Assembly (NCBI GenBank): GCA_038116745.1
Contig: JAYODW010000006.1
Coordinates: 1 to 64,000 of the forward strand
Direction: 5' to 3'
Origin: JAYODW01 sp038116745
Lineage (GTDB): Bacteria > Pseudomonadota > Gammaproteobacteria > Ga0077536
DNA: 64,000 nt
Part shown: positions 45,482 through 54,480 of the stretch, one piece after another
How the letters are laid out: each line of letters begins with the position of its first letter
How positions within the stretch are numbered: position 1 is the stretch's first letter
Translations under genes and position numbers: made by a program
The notes under the pieces: generated by a model
What the model was told of the DNA's origin: nothing
Seen by the model: only the letters and a program-made list of their open reading frames with translations
Databases searched by the model: none

Positions 45482-46279
45482 TCATGGCGCCTTCGCCGCG
45501 CGCCGCTCTGCCTTGCGCCGCCTGCGCTGCCACCAAGTCTCACCGACCCCGCTCATGGCATAGCATCCAAACAGGCCGAACAGCACGCTTGCCGGCTGCA
45601 GTGAAACCAGCACAAACACCATGACAACCGCGAGTATCGAGACAAACGGCACGCGATCGCGAAGATCGAGATCCTTGAAACTGTAATAACGCACATTGCT
45701 GACCATCAACAGAGCCACCAGCACGGTCAGCAAGGCGGCTCCCACCGGCACCAACGATGCCGCTCGGAATTCGAAACTGTGGCCCAGCCACACCAGCGAC
45801 GCGACCACGCCCGCGGCAGCCGGGCTGGGTAAGCCCTGAAAAAATCTTTTATCGGTTGTGCCCGCCTGAGTATTGAAGCGCGCGAGTCTCAGGGCGGCGG
45901 CGGCGGTGTACACAAACGCCGCCAGCCAACCGATTTTTCCAACATTGGACAGCGTCCACTCGTAGATCACCAGCGCCGGCGCAAGCCCGAAGGACACCAT
46001 GTCTGACAGACTGTCATATTGCGCGCCAAAATCGCTCTGCGTGTTTGTCATGCGGGCGATGCGGCCGTCCATGCCGTCGAGCACCATCGCAACGAGGATC
46101 GCCACGGCGGCCGCTTCAAAACGAGAGCCGATAGCGGCAACTATGCCGTAGAAGCCGGCGAAAAGCGCCGCCGTCGTGAACAGATTCGGCAGCAGGTAAA
46201 TTCCCGAGCGGCGTTTTTGCGCGTCAATCGGGCGCGGTTGAGGGGCCGTCTCCGGCTCACTTGAATGCACCACCCGCAT
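45482..46279 (-). CDS. pssA: CDP-diacylglycerol-serine O-phosphatidyltransferase
   Basis: It forms phosphatidylserine from CDP-diacylglycerol and serine. This is the membrane, CDP-alcohol phosphotransferase type: the signature DGMDGRIARMTNTQSDFGAQ continues into YDSLSD. About seven hydrophobic segments follow LPNLFTTAALFAGFYGIVAA. The length is about 265 aa. The order ilvI-ilvH-ilvC-pssA matches Pseudomonas. E. coli instead has an unrelated phospholipase-D-type PssA. Confidence 0.95.
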   Translation of the reverse strand: MRVVHSSEPETAPQPRPIDAQKRRSGIYLLPNLFTTAALFAGFYGIVAAIGSRFEAAAVAILVAMVLDGMDGRIARMTNTQSDFGAQYDSLSDMVSFGLAPALVIYEWTLSNVGKIGWLAAFVYTAAAALRLARFNTQAGTTDKRFFQGLPSPAAAGVVASLVWLGHSFEFRAASLVPVGAALLTVLVALLMVSNVRYYSFKDLDLRDRVPFVSILAVVMVFVLVSLQPASVLFGLFGCYAMSGVGETWWQRRRRKAERRAAKAP

Positions 46280-46488
46280 CACAACATCCCCCTAGCGCGA
46301 CGACAGAACCGCCCGAGGAAAATATGGTAGCGCGCGTGGAACCCGCCGTCAGCAAAACGCACGCAGTGGTGCTTGGCCATTATTGCAATTCGAGACCACA
46401 GGCCCTGGCGCATTCCGGGCCGTTCAGTGCAAACCCATGCGGGTCGCGCGAGCGCGTCAATAACAGCGCCCGCAGAGCCCGGACCGGA

Positions 46489-47511
46489 TCAGTTTTTAGC
46501 CTTGTCGACGAGTTTGTTGGCGCCGATCCAGGGCATCATGCCCCGTAGACGCTCGCCGACCTCTTCAATCGGATGCTGTTGGGCGCGCCGTCTTTTCGCC
46601 TTCAGAACCGCTACTCCAGTACGGTTTTCTCCGATCCACTCCCGCGCGAATTCACCGTTCTGAATTTCGGCCAGAATTCGTTTCATTTCCGCTTTTGTGT
46701 CGTCGTTAACGATACGCGGTCCACGGGTGAAGTCACCGTATTCCGCAGTGTTGGAAATGGAGTAGCGCATGTTCGCGATCCCGCCCTCGTAGATGAGGTC
46801 TACGATCAGCTTCACCTCGTGGAGACATTCAAAGTAGGCCATTTCGGGCGCGTAACCCGCCTCGACCAGCGTTTCAAAACCCGCTTGAATCAATGCCGTC
46901 ATGCCGCCACAGAGCACAGTCTGCTCGCCGAACAGATCCGTTTCGGTCTCTTCCTGAAAACTGGTTTCGATGACACCGGCGCGACCGCCGCCGTTAGCTG
47001 AAGCGTAAGACAGGGCAATTTCCTTCGCCTGTCCGGATGCATCCTGATGAATAGCGATCAGGCTGGGCACTCCACCGCCCTGCTGATATGTCGAGCGCAC
47101 CAGATGTCCGGGACCTTTGGGAGCGATCATGATGACGTCGAGGTCATCACGGGGAACGACCTGACCGAAGTGAATGTTGAAGCCATGCGCGAACGCCAGC
47201 ACGGCACCCTGCTTGATATTCGGCTCGATGTCCGACCGATAAAGGTCGGCCTGATGCTCGTCCGGCGCCAGAATCATGACAAGGTCCGCAGCCGCACTCG
47301 CTGCAGCGATTGGCAGCACTGCGAGACCCGCACTCTCGGCCTTGCGCCACGAGGCCGAGCCCTCGCGCAGTCCGACCACAACATCGACGCCAGAGTCTTT
47401 GAGATTGTTCGCATGAGCGTGACCCTGCGAACCGTATCCGATAACGGCGACTTTCCTTGCCTGTATAAGGGAAAGATCCGCATCTTTGTCGTAGTAAATG
47501 TTTAGCGCCAT
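46489..47511 (-). CDS. ilvC: Ketol-acid reductoisomerase (NADP+)
   Basis: Second common step of valine/isoleucine synthesis. The N-terminal NADPH domain has VIGYGSQGHAHANNLKDSG, MIAPKGPGHLVR and AFAHGFNIHFG. The Mg-binding knotted domain has DLFGEQTVLCGG and FECLHEVKLIVDLIYEGG. With the ATG at 47511 (MALNIYYDKDADLS) the protein is 340 aa, the class I length; an upstream frame start at 47580 is not supported. It lies 85 bases after ilvH. Confidence 0.97.
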   Translation of the reverse strand: MALNIYYDKDADLSLIQARKVAVIGYGSQGHAHANNLKDSGVDVVVGLREGSASWRKAESAGLAVLPIAAASAAADLVMILAPDEHQADLYRSDIEPNIKQGAVLAFAHGFNIHFGQVVPRDDLDVIMIAPKGPGHLVRSTYQQGGGVPSLIAIHQDASGQAKEIALSYASANGGGRAGVIETSFQEETETDLFGEQTVLCGGMTALIQAGFETLVEAGYAPEMAYFECLHEVKLIVDLIYEGGIANMRYSISNTAEYGDFTRGPRIVNDDTKAEMKRILAEIQNGEFAREWIGENRTGVAVLKAKRRRAQQHPIEEVGERLRGMMPWIGANKLVDKAKN

Positions 47512-47596
47512 CGCTCTGCCATCCTGTTTCTGGTTTGCAAAATGTGTCGAATGCCGGGCAGCGGTCGGGCTTACCGCCACTGCTTCGTCGGGCTGC

Positions 47597-48097
47597 TCAC
47601 GCTTTGAGCGCTTTGCTCCCTTTCAAAAGACCGAGCACGCCTGATCGGGCAAGCTCCATCACGTGTCTGACTCCGACGGCCTCAACGAAATCGTCCAGGC
47701 TGCTTCTTGAGCCAGTGAGCTCAACTGTGTAGCTGACGTCGGAGACGTCGACGATTGTGCCGCCGAAAATCTCTACCAGCCGCTTGAATTCCGCACGCTG
47801 CTCGCTACCGGCGGTGCGCAATTTGACCAGCATGAGCTCGCGCTCGATATGCGGCCCTTCGTTGAGGTCGACAAGCTTGATCACGTCGACCAGCTTGTTG
47901 AGCTGTTTGGTGATCTGCTCAATTATTTCGGGAGATCCAATCGTGACCATCGTCATTCTGGAAACGGTCGGATCCTCGGTCGGCGCAACTGCCAGAGACT
48001 CGATGTTATAAGCCCTTGCAGAAAACAGCCCTGCTACGCGCGACAATGCTCCCGACTCATTTTCGAGCAGGATCGAAATGGTGTGCCGCTCTTTCAT
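47597..48097 (-). CDS. ilvH: Acetolactate synthase small (regulatory) subunit
   Basis: The ACT-domain regulatory subunit that confers valine inhibition on the large subunit. It opens HTISILLENESGALSRVAGLFSAR (first ACT domain), with the NIESLAVAPTEDPTVSRMT strand, and the C-terminal ACT-like domain covers about residues 80-160. The 166 aa match IlvH rather than the shorter IlvN. Its ATG overlaps the ilvI stop (ATGA). Confidence 0.96.
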   Translation of the reverse strand: MKERHTISILLENESGALSRVAGLFSARAYNIESLAVAPTEDPTVSRMTMVTIGSPEIIEQITKQLNKLVDVIKLVDLNEGPHIERELMLVKLRTAGSEQRAEFKRLVEIFGGTIVDVSDVSYTVELTGSRSSLDDFVEAVGVRHVMELARSGVLGLLKGSKALKA

Positions 48098-49794
48098 GCC
48101 AGTTCCCGTTCCCGCGGCGCGAGGTGCATCTCATGCTGGCCTTTGCCTGCAGCGATCATCGGATAGACGTTCTCATTCTGATCGGTGATGAAATCCATCA
48201 GGACCAGCCGGTCCTTGAGCGCGAAAGCCTCCTTGATTGCGCTTTCCACATCACCAGGCTGCTCGACGCGCATCCCCACGTGGCCGAAAGCCTCGGCCAT
48301 TTTGACGAAGTCAGGCAAGGCATCCATGTAGGAGTGTGAATAACGTCGGTCGTAGAAAAATTCCTGCCATTGCCGGACCATGCCCATGTAGCGATTGTTC
48401 AGACTGAGGACCTTGATCGGCAGTCCGTACTGCAGACAAGTCGACAGCTCCTGAACGCACATCACGAAACTGGCTTCCCCGGTCACGCAGGCGACCGTTG
48501 CCTCGGGAAACGCAAACTGCACCCCCATCGCCGCGGGCAGGCCGAAGCCCATCGTGCCGAGACCCCCTGAGTTGATCCAACGTCTGGGCTTGTCGAAGGG
48601 ATAGAACTGGGCTGCCCACATCTGGTGCTGACCGACATCGGAGGTAACGTAGGCATCGCCATTGGTGACCTGATGCAGCGTCTGGATGACGGACTGAGGT
48701 TTGATCAACGCGCTTTTTCTGTCGTAGGCCAGACAGTCCAGAGCGCGCCATTCATTTATCTGTGACCACCAGGGGTCACTGGCCCGGTCCACAGGCGATT
48801 TGCCACTGGCTTCAATGAGCTCGATCAGCTCTTCCAGGACACTGTTGACACTCCCCACGATCGGCACATCTACCCGTACGTTTTTAGAGATAGAGGCAGG
48901 GTCGATGTCGATATGGATGATCTTTGCCTCCGGGCAGAACTTTTCGAGGTCGCCCGTCACGCGATCGTCGAACCTCGCGCCGATAGCTATCAGGACGTCG
49001 CAGTGATGCATCGCCATATTCGCTTCGTACGTACCGTGCATGCCGAGCATGCCCACGAACTGCGGGTCGCTGCCCGGATACGCGCCAAGGCCCATCAGCG
49101 TGTTGGTCACGGGATAACCGAGAAGACGAGCGAAACGCGTCAGCTTTTCCGAGCCGTTGTCGAGAATGACGCCACCGCCGGTGTAAATCATCGGTTTCTG
49201 CGCACTGAGCAGAAGCTGCCCTGCGCGCTTAATCTGACCCGGATGGCCTTTCAGCGTGGGGCGATAAGAGCGGATATCAACCGATTCCGGGTACCGGTAC
49301 TCCGCCATGTTGGCAGTGACGTCTTTGGGCACGTCAACGACCACCGGACCCGGTCTGCCCGTGGTAGCGATAAAAAACGCTTTCTTGATGGTCTCGGCGA
49401 GGTCCTCCGCACGCTCAACCAGAAAGTTGTGTTTGACGCATGGGCGTGTGATGCCGATGCAGTCCACTTCCTGAAACGCATCATTGCCAATCAGTGCCGT
49501 CGCGACCTGTCCCGTGATAACTACCAGGGGGATCGAATCCATGTAGGCAGTTGCAATCCCGGTCACACAGTTAGTGGCGCCCGGACCGGAAGTCACCAGG
49601 ACCACTCCCGGTTTCCCGCTTGCCCTGGCGTAACCGTCTGCGGCATGTGTCGCACCCTGCTCGTGGCGAACGAGCACGTGTTTCACACGGTCTTGCTTGA
49701 ATATCTCATCATAGATATGCAGCACCGCACCGCCCGGGTAGCCGAACACGTATTCAACGCCTTCGTCGGCCAGCGACCTGACAAGAATTTCTGC
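48094..49794 (-). CDS. ilvI: Acetolactate synthase large subunit, 5' end lost in an assembly gap
   Basis: The thiamine-diphosphate catalytic subunit that makes acetolactate or acetohydroxybutyrate. Present are FGYPGGAVLHIYDE, VRHEQGATHAADGYAR, GPGATNCVTGIATAYMDS, GARFDDRVTGDL and the ThDP/Mg motif near VTGEASFVMCVQEL ... NNRYMGMVRQWQ. In many homologs this motif begins GDGS/GDAS; here the stretch reads GEAS. The first visible codon reads AEILVRSL, so about 5-20 residues and the start lie in the N run. The frame continues through the N block only as an artefact. Confidence 0.95.
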   Translation of the reverse strand, partial: AEILVRSLADEGVEYVFGYPGGAVLHIYDEIFKQDRVKHVLVRHEQGATHAADGYARASGKPGVVLVTSGPGATNCVTGIATAYMDSIPLVVITGQVATALIGNDAFQEVDCIGITRPCVKHNFLVERAEDLAETIKKAFFIATTGRPGPVVVDVPKDVTANMAEYRYPESVDIRSYRPTLKGHPGQIKRAGQLLLSAQKPMIYTGGGVILDNGSEKLTRFARLLGYPVTNTLMGLGAYPGSDPQFVGMLGMHGTYEANMAMHHCDVLIAIGARFDDRVTGDLEKFCPEAKIIHIDIDPASISKNVRVDVPIVGSVNSVLEELIELIEASGKSPVDRASDPWWSQINEWRALDCLAYDRKSALIKPQSVIQTLHQVTNGDAYVTSDVGQHQMWAAQFYPFDKPRRWINSGGLGTMGFGLPAAMGVQFAFPEATVACVTGEASFVMCVQELSTCLQYGLPIKVLSLNNRYMGMVRQWQEFFYDRRYSHSYMDALPDFVKMAEAFGHVGMRVEQPGDVESAIKEAFALKDRLVLMDFITDQNENVYPMIAAGKGQHEMHLAPRERELA

Positions 49795-49894
49795 NNNNNN
49801 NNNNNNNNNNNNNNNNNNNNNNNNNNNNNNNNNNNNNNNNNNNNNNNNNNNNNNNNNNNNNNNNNNNNNNNNNNNNNNNNNNNNNNNNNNNNNN
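49795..49894. other. Assembly gap of exactly 100 N
   Basis: One hundred consecutive N, a conventional placeholder for a gap of unknown size. It removes the 5' ends of two divergent genes, ilvI (minus) and proS (plus), and the promoter region(s) between them. Whether the two flanks are truly adjacent cannot be judged from the sequence. Confidence 0.99.
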
Positions 49895-51598
49895 TCCAAG
49901 CTGCTCGTACCCACTCTCCGCGATGCCCCTGCCGAGGCGGAAGTCATCAGCCATAAGCTCATGCTTCGATCCGGAATGGTCAGACAGCTGGCCTCAGGCA
50001 TCTACACCTGGCTTCCCCTCGGGCTGCGCGTGCTCCGAAAAGTCGAGGCCATCGTGCGTGAGGAGATGGATGCTGCGGGGGCCCAGGAAGTACTGATGTC
50101 AGGCGTTCAGCCAGCCGAACTCTGGCAGGAATCGGGCCGTTGGGATGCTTACGGTCCCGAGTTGCTGCGCTTTGTCGACCGGCATGAACGCAGCTTCTGT
50201 CTCGGGCCAACGCACGAGGAAATCATTACCGACCTGATCCGCGGCGAAGTCAGAAGCTATCGACAGCTGCCGGCAAATTTCTACCAGATCCAGACCAAAT
50301 TCCGCGACGAGATCCGCCCGCGCTTCGGCATCATGCGCGCTCGCGAATTCCTCATGAAAGATGCCTACTCATTTCACCTTGACCAGAGCTCGCTCGAGCA
50401 GACCTATCAGGACATGTATGCCGCCTACAGCCGTATCTTCGACCGTATCGGTTTGTCCTACCGTGCGGTGCTTGCGGATACCGGCAACATCGGAGGCTCA
50501 ACGTCGCATGAATTCCACGTGCTCGCCGAATCGGGTGAAGACCTGATTGCGTTCAGCGATACCGGCGGATATGCCGCCAATGTCGAACTTGTACCGGTCG
50601 CAGGTGCCACCACCACACCCCCAGAACCCTCGCAGCTGCTCGAGAAAGTGGCCACACCTGGGCAGCACTCGATTACCGAGCTCGTCGACTTTCTCGGGGT
50701 CGACGCCGCGCAGTGTGTGAAAACGCTGGTAGTGGAAGGCTCGGATGGCGGTCTCGTCGGGTTGCTGCTCCGCGGGGACCACGATCTCAACGTCGTGAAA
50801 ACTGCGAAGCTTCCTCAGGTAGCCGAGCCGCTGCGTTTCGCGTCTGTCGACCAAATCCGCGGCGCCGTTGGTGCATCTCCTGGTTCGCTCGGCCCCATGT
50901 CCCTGCCGTTTCCGTGTTTTGCGGATCGCGCAGTGGCTTCCCTGGCGGATTTTGTTTGCGGAGCCAACGAAGACGGCTGGCATTACGTCGGTGTCAACTG
51001 GGATCGGGATATCGCACTCCCCGAAATCGTCGACCTCCGTAATGTAGTAGCCGGCGATCCCAGCCCGGATGGAAACGGCGTTCTCGATATCAAACGCGGA
51101 ATCGAGGTGGGCCATATTTTCCAGCTGGGCACAAAATACAGCGACGCAATGAAAGCGCGAGTGCTGGATGCCAATGGTCAGTCAGTCACCATGCGTATGG
51201 GCTGTTACGGCATCGGCGTGTCACGCATTGTGGCGGCTGCTATCGAACAGAATCATGACGATCAGGGCATCATCTGGCCGGACAGCATCGCACCCTTCCA
51301 ATGCGCAATCGCGCCGATCAACATGCACAAATCGGAACGTTTGAGACTCGCCGCGGAAACGCTTTACGCGGGGCTCAGAGCGGCTGGTTTCGACGTCCTG
51401 TTTCACGATGGACGGGAGCGCCCTGGCGTAATGTTCGCAGACCTTGAGCTGATCGGAATTCCACACAGGCTGGTCATCAGCGACCGTGGCCTGGACACTG
51501 GCATATTCGAATACAAAGCGCGCGCTGGTCAGGCGTCAGAGGAAATCCCGCTCGATCAGGCTACCCGGTTTCTCACCGAGCATATTGGTCGCAGCTAG
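49895..51598 (+). CDS. proS: Prolyl-tRNA synthetase, first few codons in the gap
   Basis: A bacterial-type class II ProRS with an inserted editing domain. From the gap edge the frame reads SKLLVPTLRDAPAEAEVISH, which is the family's N-terminus lacking only about 2-4 residues; the first ATG (49961) is internal. Motif 2 and nearby residues are in GPELLRFVDRHERSFCLGPTHEE and FRDEIRPRFGIMRAREFLMKDAY. The YbaK-like editing domain spans about residues 220-400. Motif 3 is MRMGCYGIGVSRIVAA, and a C-terminal anticodon-binding domain follows. It is convergent with acyP. Confidence 0.96.
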   Translation, partial: SKLLVPTLRDAPAEAEVISHKLMLRSGMVRQLASGIYTWLPLGLRVLRKVEAIVREEMDAAGAQEVLMSGVQPAELWQESGRWDAYGPELLRFVDRHERSFCLGPTHEEIITDLIRGEVRSYRQLPANFYQIQTKFRDEIRPRFGIMRAREFLMKDAYSFHLDQSSLEQTYQDMYAAYSRIFDRIGLSYRAVLADTGNIGGSTSHEFHVLAESGEDLIAFSDTGGYAANVELVPVAGATTTPPEPSQLLEKVATPGQHSITELVDFLGVDAAQCVKTLVVEGSDGGLVGLLLRGDHDLNVVKTAKLPQVAEPLRFASVDQIRGAVGASPGSLGPMSLPFPCFADRAVASLADFVCGANEDGWHYVGVNWDRDIALPEIVDLRNVVAGDPSPDGNGVLDIKRGIEVGHIFQLGTKYSDAMKARVLDANGQSVTMRMGCYGIGVSRIVAAAIEQNHDDQGIIWPDSIAPFQCAIAPINMHKSERLRLAAETLYAGLRAAGFDVLFHDGRERPGVMFADLELIGIPHRLVISDRGLDTGIFEYKARAGQASEEIPLDQATRFLTEHIGRS

Positions 51599-51656
51599 CC
51601 GACCGAAAGTCCGCAGTTCGCCGGGTCAGCGCCGCCGACCGCGTGCAGTTCCCAAA

Positions 51657-51944
51657 TCAGCGAATGTCAAATTCTACGAGCGGCTGCTCGGCGATCATCT
51701 TGGAGCGCACTTCTGTCACCGCGGCCCCTCGGGGCCCTGTCTGCAGCCAGGTGACGAAACTCGCTAGCGCACCGGCACGACCGCCGGCAACCAGGGACAC
51801 TGAGCCATCGCGCTCATTGCGCACCCACCCGGCCAGTCCAAGCTGCTTCGCCTCGCGGCAGGCCGCAAATCGAAAACCAACGCCCTGCACGCGACCCGTC
51901 ACCCGGATCTGATACCAGACAACATCAAGAACTTCAGCAGTCAC
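51657..51944 (-). CDS. acyP: Acylphosphatase
   Basis: About 95 residues. It hydrolyses acyl phosphates such as 1,3-bisphosphoglycerate or carbamoyl phosphate. The signature VTGRVQGVGFRFAACREAKQ contains the catalytic Arg; the second conserved stretch is GWVRNERDGSVSLVAGG with the catalytic Asn. The GTG at 51944 has GAGG upstream; an earlier GTG (51965) overlaps yihY by 11 bases. Confidence 0.93.
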   Translation of the reverse strand: MTAEVLDVVWYQIRVTGRVQGVGFRFAACREAKQLGLAGWVRNERDGSVSLVAGGRAGALASFVTWLQTGPRGAAVTEVRSKMIAEQPLVEFDIR

Positions 51945-51954
51945 GTCCTGCGCC

Positions 51955-53205
51955 TCACACTGCACACAGCGCTGCCAACGGCACGTTCAGGCCCTCGCGC
52001 AAAACAGACTCCAGCTTCTGCAAGCGCTGCTGAGATTCTGGAGCTTCGCTCAGGGCCGAACTCTCACTCAGCACACGCGGCAGCTCGATGCTGGGAATGA
52101 GTTGAAGCAGGTCACCGAGGTGAACTCGCGAAAGGTCACGCAGCAGAATCCACTGATAACGCTCATTGCGGCCGATCCAAGCCGCCAGATCAAGCCGCTG
52201 CAGAACCGCACTGACTTGTTCAAAACTGAATTCACGAAGCTCGTTCGCCAGTTCTCGCTCCGACAGCCCCTGCGCAGTGACCTGCACGGTGTACAGGCGC
52301 CGCAGGATCAGAAACGCGCAGTGCGCGGGATCGCGCTCTGGATGCCGCAAGTCATGCCGGCTGCTGCGCCACAACGGATACGTGGTCAGGCACTTGGTAA
52401 CCTCTGCGCCGAATAAAACAACCAGCCATGACGCATAGATCCAGATCAGAAAAATTGGCAGCGTTGCAAACGCCCCATAAATTGCCTGCTGTGCAGGAAA
52501 CCTGGTGACATAAATCGCAAACCCCTGCTTCGCTGCCTCAAAAAGCAAACTTGCGACGATCCCACCGACCAGCGCATTTGCAAAGGGAACAGGACGGTAA
52601 GGGATCAGCTTGAAGAAGAGCACAAACGCGAATGTGCTCGCGATCAGAGGCACAACCGCAAGAAGATCAGCCCGGGTCAGCGGCCCCGCTCCGTCCTCTG
52701 TCAGCCCCGGGATTGAAAAAAGATAGGACGTCACGACCATCCCTGTGCCGATCAGAATCGGTCCGAGGGTCAGTACCGCCCAGTAAACAAGAAATCGCAC
52801 CATCAGCGGCCGGCGGCGCTCGACGTTCCATATAACGTTAAAGGTCGATTCGACGGTCGACATCATCATGAGAACGGTCACCAGCAAAACGGTGACCCCC
52901 GCTGCCTGTAAACGTCGCGCTTTTTCCGTGAACTGCGCAATGTATCCCTGCACCTGCTCTCCCAGCGCGGGTACAAAATTGCGGAACACAAAATTTTCGA
53001 CAGCCTCACGCCAGTCCTGAAATGCGGGGAACGCGGAAAGTGCAACGAATACCACCGTCATCAGCGGCACCAGGGCCAAAAGGGAGGTGTAGGCGAGCGA
53101 TGCCGCAGCCTGCGTGCAGCGGTCGCGCACAAAACGCTGCGCCAGGTATTTGAGGAACACGTAAGCGTTCAGGAAAGTACGTCGAAAACTATGACGCACG
53201 GACAT
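51955..53205 (-). CDS. YihY/BrkB family inner-membrane protein
   Basis: About 416 aa. The first 290 residues hold six hydrophobic segments of the YihY (UPF0761, formerly 'RNase BN') family: AAASLAYTSLLALVPLMTVV, MMSTVESTFNVIWNVERRRP and FLIWIYASWLVVLFGAEVTK. A cytoplasmic C-terminal tail of about 120 residues resembles a winged helix. Function is unknown; the early assignment as RNase BN was withdrawn. The ATG at 53205 has AGGT five bases upstream. Confidence 0.9.
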   Translation of the reverse strand: MSVRHSFRRTFLNAYVFLKYLAQRFVRDRCTQAAASLAYTSLLALVPLMTVVFVALSAFPAFQDWREAVENFVFRNFVPALGEQVQGYIAQFTEKARRLQAAGVTVLLVTVLMMMSTVESTFNVIWNVERRRPLMVRFLVYWAVLTLGPILIGTGMVVTSYLFSIPGLTEDGAGPLTRADLLAVVPLIASTFAFVLFFKLIPYRPVPFANALVGGIVASLLFEAAKQGFAIYVTRFPAQQAIYGAFATLPIFLIWIYASWLVVLFGAEVTKCLTTYPLWRSSRHDLRHPERDPAHCAFLILRRLYTVQVTAQGLSERELANELREFSFEQVSAVLQRLDLAAWIGRNERYQWILLRDLSRVHLGDLLQLIPSIELPRVLSESSALSEAPESQQRLQKLESVLREGLNVPLAALCAV

Positions 53206-53346
53206 CAACCTGCGGGAGTGGTGACCAGACACTGAGAAGGGACTTCGCTGAGATCGGGCTGGGCCTCCGAGTGTAGACTACGGTGCGACTGCCCGCCTGC
53301 TGCACTTTGTCAGATGCAGCGGACTGTTCACCTCCGGAAATCACAC

Positions 53347-53691
53347 ATGTCGATCACGCTCTACCACAATCCACGCTGTTCAAAGTCCCGCGCTGCGCTC
53401 GATCTCCTGGAGAAGACCGGCACTGCGGTAGAGGTCTTCGAATACCTGAAGGAAACATTGACAGTATCGCGCCTCAGCGAGCTGGTAACCCTGCTGGACA
53501 TCCCCGCTATCGAATTAGTGCGCCAGAACGAATCGGAATGGGAACGTTGTGGAGCCAACGCGCAGAGCCCGGCGAACAGCATCCTGAAAGCCATCTGCGA
53601 TCAGCCGGTGCTGCTGCAACGACCCATCGCTGTACGCGGGCAGCGGGCCGTGGTCGGACGCCCACCTGAGCGGGTGCTGGAACTTCTTTAG
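53347..53691 (+). CDS. ArsC/Spx-family reductase (YfgD type)
   Basis: A 114-aa thioredoxin-fold protein with the ArsC opening SITLYHNPRCSKSRAALDLL (catalytic Cys in NPRCSKSR), followed by FEYLKETLT, the ILKAICDQPVLLQRPI segment and VVGRPPERVLELL. Close homologs are annotated as glutaredoxin-dependent arsenate reductase (YfgD). With no arsenic-resistance genes nearby, a housekeeping thiol role is as likely. The ATG at 53347 fits the family start. Confidence 0.88.
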   Translation: MSITLYHNPRCSKSRAALDLLEKTGTAVEVFEYLKETLTVSRLSELVTLLDIPAIELVRQNESEWERCGANAQSPANSILKAICDQPVLLQRPIAVRGQRAVVGRPPERVLELL

Positions 53692-53748
53692 ACGGTCGCG
53701 GGGGGCACACCGATATTACGTTCCGGCCAGCGTTCGCGGGCCATGCGC

Positions 53749-54480
53749 TCAGCAGCCCTCTGGGGTCTCCGAGCCGTTCTCCAAAGCCTCTCGCACAAAC
53801 GGCACCGAAATCGGGCGTCGCTGCTCGAGAGACGCGGTGTCGAGATGCTGGACCACCCGCACCAGACTCGATATCTCCCGAGATTGGCGGTGCAGGATGT
53901 AGTCAACGACCTGCTCTGACAAATCAAGCCCCCGACGCTGTGCGAGGAACTTCATTGCCTGTCGCAGCTGTTCATCCTTCGGTGCTGCCAGATGGTAGCT
54001 CAGGCTTGATGCATGTCGTGACGCCAAATCTGCCAGCTCGAAGCTCCCGGCCGGCGCCGGGCGACGACTCCCCGACCACAGTAAACGCGCACCCGTGGTA
54101 GTGACGCGATTGAACAGATCAAACAAGCTTCTTTCGCGAGATGCATACCCCCGACAAGCGTCGATGTCATCCAACGCGAGAAAATCGAGCTCCTCCAATC
54201 CGTCGAACATCCCGTCTGCCCACAGCTCGGACTCGTCGAGGGGAACGTAGATCACGCGACCACCGGCTGTATGGGCATGTTTGATTGCTGCCTGCAGCAG
54301 GTGAGTCTTTCCCGTTCCTCGATTCCCCCACACATACACCACCCTGGCGCCCTGACCTTCACTCCAGCGCCTCAGCCCGCAGACTGTTTCGATATTTTCT
54401 CCAGCAAAGTAGTCATCAAACTCTGACGAGCGTGACGGATAGAACCCGAGCGCTAGCTGCGCCTGTCGATTCATGCTCAC
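53749..54480 (-). CDS. hda: DnaA-inactivating protein Hda
   Basis: Hda promotes hydrolysis of DnaA-bound ATP when tethered to the replication clamp (RIDA). The N-terminal QLALGF fits the beta-clamp-binding hexapeptide. The AAA+ core has Walker A GNRGTGKTHLL, an LALDDIDA Walker B and a C-terminal lid. There is no DNA-binding domain IV, which distinguishes it from DnaA (243 aa). It overlaps the end of the upstream permease gene; in Pseudomonas and relatives hda likewise neighbours a PerM-type gene and purM. Confidence 0.93.
   Translation of the reverse strand: MSMNRQAQLALGFYPSRSSEFDDYFAGENIETVCGLRRWSEGQGARVVYVWGNRGTGKTHLLQAAIKHAHTAGGRVIYVPLDESELWADGMFDGLEELDFLALDDIDACRGYASRERSLFDLFNRVTTTGARLLWSGSRRPAPAGSFELADLASRHASSLSYHLAAPKDEQLRQAMKFLAQRRGLDLSEQVVDYILHRQSREISSLVRVVQHLDTASLEQRRPISVPFVREALENGSETPEGC

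Noticed and set aside
48913..49956. A 347-codon plus-strand frame running through the N block
   Set aside because: Antisense to ilvI and continuing only because N codons are not stops.
49895..50001. Extension of ilvI upstream through the gap into the proS side
   Set aside because: The residues beyond the N run are antisense to the proS N-terminus; the true ilvI start lies in the gap.
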